Assembly: GCA_020002185.1 (NCBI GenBank)
Contig: CM034537.1
Coordinates: 8,649,615 to 8,713,614, forward strand
DNA: 64,000 bases
Direction: 5' to 3'
Source of the DNA: Paraescarpia echinospica
Taxonomy: Eukaryota > Annelida > Polychaeta > Sabellida > Siboglinidae
Part shown: piece by piece, positions 57,163 through 64,000 of the stretch
Numbering within the stretch: the first letter of the stretch is position 1
Layout of the letters: every line of letters starts with the position of its first letter
The notes under the pieces: generated by a model
Database searches by the model: none
Told to the model about the DNA's origin: nothing
The model's input: the letters and a program-made list of their open reading frames with translations, nothing else
Position numbers and translations under genes: made by a program

Positions 57163-58740
57163 CGGTTCAAACCTAGACTTGGCGTTATTAAAGATGAAAC
57201 GGGAATGACTCTGACAGAAAGCGATGACATACTTGAACGATGGAAGCAATATTGTGAAAGCATGTTTAAGAATGAAGAAACAGAAGAGGTAGACATGGAT
57301 GAAGGCAGAGAGAGGACAGAACCAGAACATGAACTTGAGCCTTTGCGTTCAGAGGTGGAGTGGGCAATAAAAAGTATAAAAGACGGAAAATCACCTGGCA
57401 CTGATAACATCACTGCAGAGCTAATAAGAGCAAGTGGAGAAGCAGGCGTGGATATCTATCACACATTATACAAGAAAATATGGAGAAGTGGAACATGGCC
57501 CATGGACTGGAAACGAGCCATCCTTATACCAATACCGAAAAAAGGTGATATACAAGAATGCTCAAACCACAGGACTATATCCCTCATCAGCCATGCGAGC
57601 AAAATTATGCTAAAAATCATAATGAAGAGAATCACAACAAAATTAGAATGTGAAGTCAACAGAACACAAGCTGGTTTCCGGACTGGAAGAGGAACAAGAT
57701 ATCACATTTTCAACCTGAATATGTTAATTCAGAAATGCAGAGAATTGAACCGTGACCTTAGGATCCGTTTCATGGATTAAACAAAAGCTTTTGATAATGT
57801 TAGTCATCAACAACTATGGAAAACCTTGATACACATGGGATTTGAACAGAACATTACATCACTTATCCAACATTTATATGTTGGACAGCAGTCTGCAGTG
57901 AGATTATTCAGTCTATACACATAGAATATCATCAGAGAAGTCGAGACTGACACGAGAAGCAAGTTTTTTAATGGACTGAAAGTGAATGGACAGGAGATAT
58001 ATGAATTGAGATATGCCGATGACACAGCGTTAATATCCGATACAAAAGAGGGATTGGATAAACTGATAACTGCTGTTAAAGAGCACAGTGAGATGAAAGG
58101 ATTGCAACTAAACATAAAGAAGACTAAGATTATGGATGTGAAGGGATGTCGAGAACCATCAGAGGTCACAGTAGATGGCGAGGAAATGGAACGAGTGGAA
58201 AGTTTTGAATATCTGGGGTCACTGATAGAAGCGGATGGAGATGGGACGAAAGAGATCAAGCGGAGGTTGGCAATGGCGAGTAAAAAGTTGACGGAGATGA
58301 AGAAGCTGTGGAAAGCAACGAACAAAGATATGAAACTACGAATTATCCGGGTCTGCATATTTCCAACGGCTACATATGGATGCGAAACCTGGACTCTTAA
58401 TAAGAACATTACTAAACGTATAAATGCATTTTAAAACAAGTGCTATAGAAAGATATTACGAGTTTCGTGGACTGAACGCAGAACTAACGAATCCATTGCA
58501 GAAGAGCTAGGTGTTATACCCGGGACTTTATTGAACTTTGTAAAGAAACAGAAACTAAGTTATTTCGGCCATGTGAAACGGCATCAGTCTCTAGAGAGAC
58601 TAATAATGGAAGGAAAAGTGGAAGGCAGAAGAAGCAGAGGAAGACCTAGGAGACAATGGGGAAGGACATAGAGGAATGGATGGGAGCCGACGTCTGGCAA
58701 GTGGGGAGACTGGCAAACGAAAGAGCTGTCTATAAACAAT
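57163..58740 (+). pseudogene. RTE-like reverse transcriptase
   Basis: SIKDGKSPGTDNITAEL, KRAILIPIPKKGD, NHRTISLISHASKI and QAGFRTGRGTRYHIF precede motif A, where a TAA at 57778-57780 replaces the residue before TKAFDNV. LRYADDTALISD carries the YADD box. The stretch between motif A and YADD is shortened and lacks the G-V-R-Q-G-C motif, with another stop near 57922. The C-terminal block ends INAF-stop-NKCYRKILRVSW (58432) and RRQWGRT-stop (58669). Confidence 0.85.
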
Positions 58741-59287
58741 CCATCAAGGCTGCAACGTCCGGACATGGATAAGCAAAACCCAACAACAACGGTTGACACA
58801 CACAAACGGCCTGTGCCATACGGGTTTCACCCAATCACCAGTGTGCGATCCACCGTCCGATATATCCGGCCCCGGGTCAGTTGTGGGAGTCGGACAGTGA
58901 CAGTTGGTCTGTCGACGACGAAGACGTTACGCGACTTAATAATTTCGCATGGTGTTTGTGTGGACACTGCGTGCCAATGTCGACGCACATCGAGTCGCTG
59001 TGCTGTAGGGAGATAGCTGCCATACAGCACCGTATGACAGACCTTACAGACTATGTCTATGAGTCTGACGACTTCAAAACGGTTTGCACCAACGCCACGG
59101 GCAACAGGGCGGTGTTGGAACTTGGAAGTCGGTCAGTTGTCATTGCATGATTTGAGTGCAGATTCGTTGATTCGACCAATATCTAGTAGGTAAGTACTAT
59201 GTAGTTCAACAGGTATCGAATAATTATTCTAGCAATAACTATTTCAAACATAAATAGAGCAATTATACTTGTTCCCACCTCAAATGT

Positions 59288-62200
59288 TCAGAATCAGAAT
59301 CAGTTTATTTAATTTGACCTATAAATACGATATATAGACAATGAATAACATGAGTACTAGATAAGGTCGGGAGACTCCCATTAAGATATACAATATCGCT
59401 AGCACAGGAGCCACCCCATAAATATAATCAACATCAAAATTTACAGGACTGATTAAATGTACTCTTGTACAAATAATTGACGTACATATGGATACTTAGG
59501 TATACATTTCAATACGTATTACGAATTACAAATAAAGCAATTATGAATACGACAACAAGATTAATAATTTAAAATAAAAAAGTTTGTTGTGTATGTTGAA
59601 AAACCATACAGACTGTGGGTGTAAATTTTATTAATGATAATACTTGGTGTATTGTTAACTGTGTCAACTATGTTGTGTCTAATGCATTTTTTGGCAAATT
59701 CATGTTTGAATCTGGACATATACAGATTATTTCTTTCATGTGTGCAGTGTTGATGAATATTATAGATGTGTGTTTGGAAAACATTGAAGTAGTAGGGTAA
59801 AAGATTGTTAATTAATTTATAGTAAAATTTTAATTGTTGGATTTTATAAATGTCATCCAACTTTAGCAACTGAAGTCTTTTAAAAATAGGACTTGTGTGA
59901 GCATGATATTTACTTAAGGATATTATTCATATTGCTTTTTTCTGTAATTTAAAAATTCGATGTGCCTGATGACCCCATAAAAGTAAGCGATAATTAATAT
60001 GAGGGAGAATAAGAGCATTGTACATAATATATAATGTATTAGGTGGTAAACAATGTTTAAGTTTATTTAGTATGCCTATTGTTTTAGAGATTTTATTTGC
60101 TATTTTGTTTGTATGACTCTGCCAGTTTAAATGATTATTTATTGTGATGCCTAAAAAATTGAAATCATTTACATATTCAATGTGTGCCCCATATATTTGT
60201 AACACAGGGTATTCTATTTTCTTTTGAGGCATATGAAAAATCATGAATTTAGTCTTTTTGGCATTTAGTGACAGTTTATTAGCTTTTAACCAATTACTAA
60301 TCTTTGTTAGTTCTTTGTTAATATTTTCACTTCGCATTTGGCCTTCTGAATCATTAAACGTTTTTAGTGTACTAGTAAGAGTGGTGTCATCAGCATATGT
60401 TATTAATTTAAAAAGGTCACTAGAATGTGCTATATCATTTATATATATAATAAATAAGAGCGGCCCTAAAATTGAACCTTGGGGGACACCAGTGTTGATG
60501 ACTATTTCCTTAGACTTAACATTTTCAATTTCTACATACAGCTTACGATTTTGTAAATAACTCTTACAAAGGTCCAGAGCCTTGTCATTTAATCCATAGT
60601 AATTTAACTTCTGTACCAATATATTGTGATCAATTGTGTCAAATGCTTTTGATAAATCAAGGTATATATTTATTGGAGTAACCGATTTATCAAGTTCTTG
60701 TATAATTCTGTCTATGATTTCGAGTGTAGCAAGCTCAGTAGAATGTTTCTTTCTAAACCCATATTGGCTATTGTAGTATAACGCTTTAGAATGGAAGTAA
60801 TCGTGGATTTGATCAAACACAACCTTTTAAAAAAAATTTGAAATCACTGGCAGGATAGAATAGGACGATAATTGTTAAAATCAGAAACATCACCTTTTTT
60901 TAAAAGGGGTATGACTTTTACAATTTTTAATTTGTCTGGAAAAATACCAGTTATTATTGATTGGTTAATAATTAGAGTGACTGCTTTGCTGATATCATTT
61001 TTGATAAATTTTAGTAATTGTGTTGAAATACCGTCTTTTCCACAACTTGATTTTGGAGGTAACCGATCAATTGTATTAACAGTAGTTTCCATGTCAATCG
61101 GATTAAATCTGAAAGTGTGCAATATTGGGTTCTTCAGGTAATCTTTGTATGATTTACCTCCACTAGTAGTTGTTTTAGAGGCTAGAGTAGGACCAGCATT
61201 AGTAAAAAACGTGTTAAATTTGTTTGCAATAATGCATTTGTCACTAATCATTTCCCCATCGACTTTGAACAAATCTGGAAATTGTTCTTTCTTTTGACTT
61301 TTCTGAATAATTTCTTTAATTAAACACCACGTCTTTTTAACACTATGCTTATGCTTTTCAAAACTGGATTGGTAATGCATTTGCTTAGCTAATCTAATAT
61401 TACTCTTAAGAATTTTATTATAAGTATGTAAGTCAGTTTTAAGTTCATGATAATGCTCTGTATTTACTTGAGTCGTTTTCATTCTCGAATACAATTTGTT
61501 TCAAAATTTTATCGACACAATAATGCCCTTGGTAATCCAAGGAGTTTTCTTATGTTTATACTTGTTAAATTTAATTACTTTAATAGGTATAAATTTATCC
61601 ATAGCTGCATTAACAATTTCATCGAGGATATTGTAGTTTTCATTCAGATCCGCATGAATATCTGTGTTAAGTTTATTACAAATATTTGAGTTTATTATTT
61701 CAATTTTAAATTTATTGAGCGAGTCAGGACTTTGTTGTTTTATTCGTATAAACCTTGGTATTGCACTAGTGGTTTCAATATAATCCAGACTTAGAAAGTA
61801 CGGAAAGTGCTCAGAAATATTGCTCACTAAAATACCAGCTGAGGATTTGAAGAATCCTTTTGACAAATTGCATAACAAATTATCAATGAGTGTTCCATGA
61901 TATTCTGAAAGTCGTGTTGGCATAGTAATTTTAGGGAAGAAACCATGTGAAACGATTGTGTCAAAATAGTCACATATTATGGGTTTTTCGTTATTTTTAA
62001 GCAAGTCAATATTGTAATCTCCTGCAATTATTATTTCATTTTTAGATTTTTGTAAATCAACTAAATTTGATGCAAATTCTTTTGTAAATATACGGTAGTT
62101 TTCGATAATATCTCTAGGTGGTCTATATATTTCCAAGAATTTTTTTTTTTTCATAGCACAACATGTTATTTCAATAAATTGACCTTCCCAAGTGTCTGTA

Positions 62201-62745
62201 TTTGCACGGATATTTACAGATTTGTAATTGTATTTGTTGCTGAGGTAGATTGCCAAGCCGGCATGTGCACTACAGATTTTGCCTTGGCATATTAATGTAT
62301 ATCCATCTATTTGAAATAAAGAAGTGTCAGCCTCTTCATCGAGCCATGTTTCTTGTAAACATAGAGCATTAATCTCACAGCCACTATTTCTGAATGATTC
62401 TAGCTTTATTTTAATTTCGTCAATTTTTGCATTTAAACTCTGACAGTTTAGGCTTAGCATGATAAATTTGCTTTGTTTGTTCATTAAATGGTTTATTAAA
62501 TTATCATCGTCGAAGTATGGTGAATGTTGAAATGGTTCAACATCCCCATCTTCATTCATTTCATCCGTTTTTAATATGTGATAGAGAGAATTTTTCTCTA
62601 GACCACCAAATTGCACTAAGAAAGAATTGTTATCACTCATATTGGAAAATTGAATAAACAATAGTGCTCTGTGTTTACAGGACACATCATATAAACATAG
62701 ACTAGACGTTGTGAAAGTGCTGCACATGCTATACCCTGAGCATTA
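59288..62745 (-). mobile_element. L2/Daphne-like LINE, nearly full length, inactive
   Basis: Read on the minus strand it begins near 62745 and ends in TAAACTGATTCTGATTCTGA (59290-59309), a short ATTCTG repeat typical of CR1/L2-group tails. A single long ORF held endonuclease and reverse transcriptase; it is now split by stops and one or two frameshifts. The 0.6-kb repeat (62771-63387) abuts its 5' end. Confidence 0.85.
59561..62727 (-). pseudogene. LINE endonuclease-reverse transcriptase ORF with stops
   Basis: Endonuclease (62727-61501): MLSLNCQSLNAKIDEIK, NALCLQETWLDEE, IIAGDYNIDLLKN and SNISEHFPYF, where the usual S-D-H is S-E-H, probably inactivating. A TGA at 61501-61503 lies before NKLYSRMKTTQ. 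RT: NNYRPILS then a break near 60844-60820, QYGFRKKHSTELATLEI, IYLDLSKAFDTIDHNIL, GVPQGSILGPLLFIIYINDI, LITYADDTTL. A TGA at 59929-59927 (KKAI-stop-IISLSK) separates the last part (QQLKFYYKLINNLLPYYF). Both TGAs stand where Arg would fit, suggesting CGA-to-TGA decay. Confidence 0.85.
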
Positions 62746-62770
62746 TAAAAATACATTTTATAAAAGAAAA

Positions 62771-63384
62771 TATTACGAATATTCCGCATGCATATTTAAC
62801 ACAATGTACTTATAGCATCAGCGCAAAAAAGAGTAAAAGTAAATTACAGCATATGTACTGCCACAACATAAACGTAGAGTGAGAATAAGCAAATAAGTAT
62901 ATCGAACAAAACACAACAGGATTATTGAGTAGACACTAATGTTTGAGGAAATACTATACATAGTGCACTGTCCAAAAAAAATGTAAAATAACTAACACTA
63001 GACGTACTGAAACGAAAATGTATAAACATTGCCCTCCCCAAAAATGAAAACAACGTGAATATTTACCATATATCAATATACATCGATGCACACCATATAG
63101 TTGTAGACTAAAATGATATGAAATTACACTATTTAAATAAAACGTCATTTCATGTGGAGCAGTTTGTAGTGGCAGCACGCTATTTATGAAATATAACGCC
63201 ACATTAATATACTCATCACCGAATGCTGAAACTAAACAGGTATAATGGAAACATAGAAAAGGCAGTTTGTCACGTTGAAATACCGCATATAAAAGTGAAC
63301 AAGCATATAGATATAAACAAAGTGTGGTGATACTATTTACATTCATCATCATTATATTTGTAACAGTTTGCACAAGAATTAGAA

Positions 63385-63387
<3 letters not shown>
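62771..63387 (-). repeat. 0.6-kb repeat with 139-codon frame, copy B
   Basis: Inverted near-identical partner of 41663-42273. A TC tract borders it on the right, as GA does copy A, but on the left it meets the LINE rather than a second GA tract. Confidence 0.85.

Positions 63388-63451
<64 letters not shown>
63387..63451 (+). repeat. TC dinucleotide microsatellite
   Basis: About 65 bases of pure TC between the 0.6-kb repeat and the tRNA-like minisatellite. Confidence 0.98.
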
Positions 63452-63452
<1 letters not shown>

Positions 63453-63808
63453 GTGGTTAGGGCAGTGGACTCTCAGTCAAGAGGTGTTGGTGTAGTGGTT
63501 AGAGATGTGGTAGTTTAGTGGGTAGTGCATCACCCATAGGTGGTAGTGTAGAGGTTAGGGCAGTGAACTCTCATACCAGAGGTGCTAATGTAGTGGTTAG
63601 AGCAGTGGACTCTCATTCAAGAGATGGTAGTGTAATAGTTAGGGCAGTGGACTCTCAGTCAAGACGTGTTAGTGTAGTGGTTAGAGAGGTGGTAGTGTAG
63701 TGGTTAGTGCATCACACAGAGGTGGTAGTGTAGAGGTTAGGGCAGTGGACTCTCATACCAAAAGTGGTAGTGTAGTGGTTAGAGCATCATACAGAGGAAG
63801 TAGTGTAG
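63452..63808 (+). repeat. tRNA-Gln-like half-gene minisatellite
   Basis: About ten units, the longest 42 bases, begin TAGTGGTTAGGGCAGTGGAC and continue TCTCAGTCAAGAGGTG. Shorter units of 23-33 bases lack the middle. The unit resembles the D-arm plus anticodon arm of a eukaryotic tRNA-Gln (G-T-A-A/G-T-G-G-T-T-A-G...G-G-A-C-T-C-T). No T-arm or B box (GGTTCRANNCC) is present, so it is not a set of tRNA genes. Confidence 0.65.
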
Positions 63809-63928
63809 ACAGGTTAGTGGGCAGCACATCTTGCAGGTTAGTGGGCAGTACACCTTGCAGGTTAGTGGGCAGTACACCTTGCAGGTTAGTGGGCAGTATA
63901 CCTTGCAGGTCAGTGTGCAGTATACCTT
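63809..63928 (+). repeat. five units of a 24-base minisatellite
   Basis: Units of GCAGGTTAGTGGGCAGTACA plus CCTT, with one to four changes each. GGTTAGTGGGCAGT resembles the start of the neighbouring 42-base unit, so it probably arose from it. Confidence 0.9.
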
Positions 63929-64000
63929 GCTGTATAAGGTACAAAGTATAATGTATAGTGTATAAGTTATAAGTATCAGGTTTAACTTATAAGGTATTGT

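Larger units (their letters stand above)
55410..58788 (+). mobile_element. RTE/BovB-like LINE inserted in the P2X7-like gene
   Basis: The 11-base sequence ACGGTTGACAC stands at 55399-55409 and again at 58789-58799, a target-site duplication. The element has a 0.5-kb 5' region, an APE endonuclease and a reverse transcriptase, and ends in a short CAACAAC tail. The C-terminal block (FEYLGSLIEADGDGTKEIK, ATYGCETWTLNKN, LRVSWTERRTNES, KLSYFGHVKRHQS) matches the RTE/BovB clade. At least four in-frame stops or shifts make it inactive. Confidence 0.88.
55333..59189 (+). pseudogene. P2X7-like domain gene interrupted by an RTE LINE
   Basis: The first part (55333-55409) encodes MEKMDTTDEDSSLTCHSEIT and on to V-D-T; the reading continues in the same frame beyond the LINE at 58800 with THKRPVPYGFHPITSVRS. 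After a frame change near 58850-58870 it reads SDSDSWSVDDEDV, then AWCLCGHCVPMSTHIESLCC and FKTVCTNATGNRAV. This is the acidic linker plus the W-C-x-C-x-x-C...M-x-T...C-C core of the P2X7-like domain. A tandem TTGGAAC/TTGGAAG duplication near 59122 shifts the frame again; beyond it VGQLSLHDLSADSLIRPISS is open to AG|GTAAGT at 59189. Later exons are not seen, the minus-strand LINE begins 100 bases on. Confidence 0.7.

Overview
The window is animal nuclear DNA from an invertebrate genome, probably marine and possibly a mollusc or other lophotrochozoan. That placement rests on the repeat types: CR1-like, RTE-like and other LINEs, a Penelope fragment, Gypsy/Ty3 elements with short LTRs, tRNA-derived sequences and long GT, GA and ACTC tracts. 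Spliced gene fragments with GT..AG borders, AT-rich spacers and the lack of operons rule out a prokaryote. No species call is possible from the sequence alone.

Layout. 0-6 kb: a possible terminal exon pair, then a nearly full-length CR1-like LINE (ORF1 with a PHD-like finger, intact 1,039-residue ORF2). 6-12 kb: spacer with a hAT-like MITE, one half of a dispersed inverted repeat pair and a LINE remnant. 12-15 kb: a decayed minus-strand gene with an RGRPKG exon and a PHD-like last exon, behind a CpG/NRF1-type promoter. 15-24 kb: microsatellites, an AACGTT array, a Penelope fragment and an ACTTGTCC-rich foldback segment. 24-30 kb: a NADAR-like exon, the second half of the dispersed repeat, a long repeat carrying a tRNA-like head, and a hAT-like TIR element. 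30.8-37.7 kb: a complete Gypsy element with identical LTRs and target duplication that carries a MITE and a truncated LINE inside it. 38-43.5 kb: minisatellites, AACGTT units, a 0.6-kb repeat between GA tracts, and a second copy of the tRNA-head repeat. 43.9-47.8 kb: a badly decayed second Gypsy on the minus strand. 48-53 kb: a Tigger-like MITE, P2X7-like exons (plus) converging on THAP-transposase-like exons (minus). 55-59 kb: a second P2X7-like gene split by an RTE-type LINE with an 11-bp target duplication. 59-63 kb: a minus-strand LINE. 62.8-64 kb: the inverted second copy of the 0.6-kb repeat, then a tRNA-Gln-like minisatellite.

How it works together: the region is a graveyard and nursery of mobile DNA rather than a functional gene cluster. 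Elements are nested in one another, and the few host-like exons belong to families that are themselves repeat-associated (THAP, P2X7-like domain, SWIM/PHD-type, NADAR). The most informative structures are the Gypsy element that appears to have been copied with its cargo already inside, the LINE-split P2X7-like gene, and two copies of a repeat that differ by a flipped terminal segment. I saw no CRISPR array, no rRNA and no convincing intact housekeeping gene.
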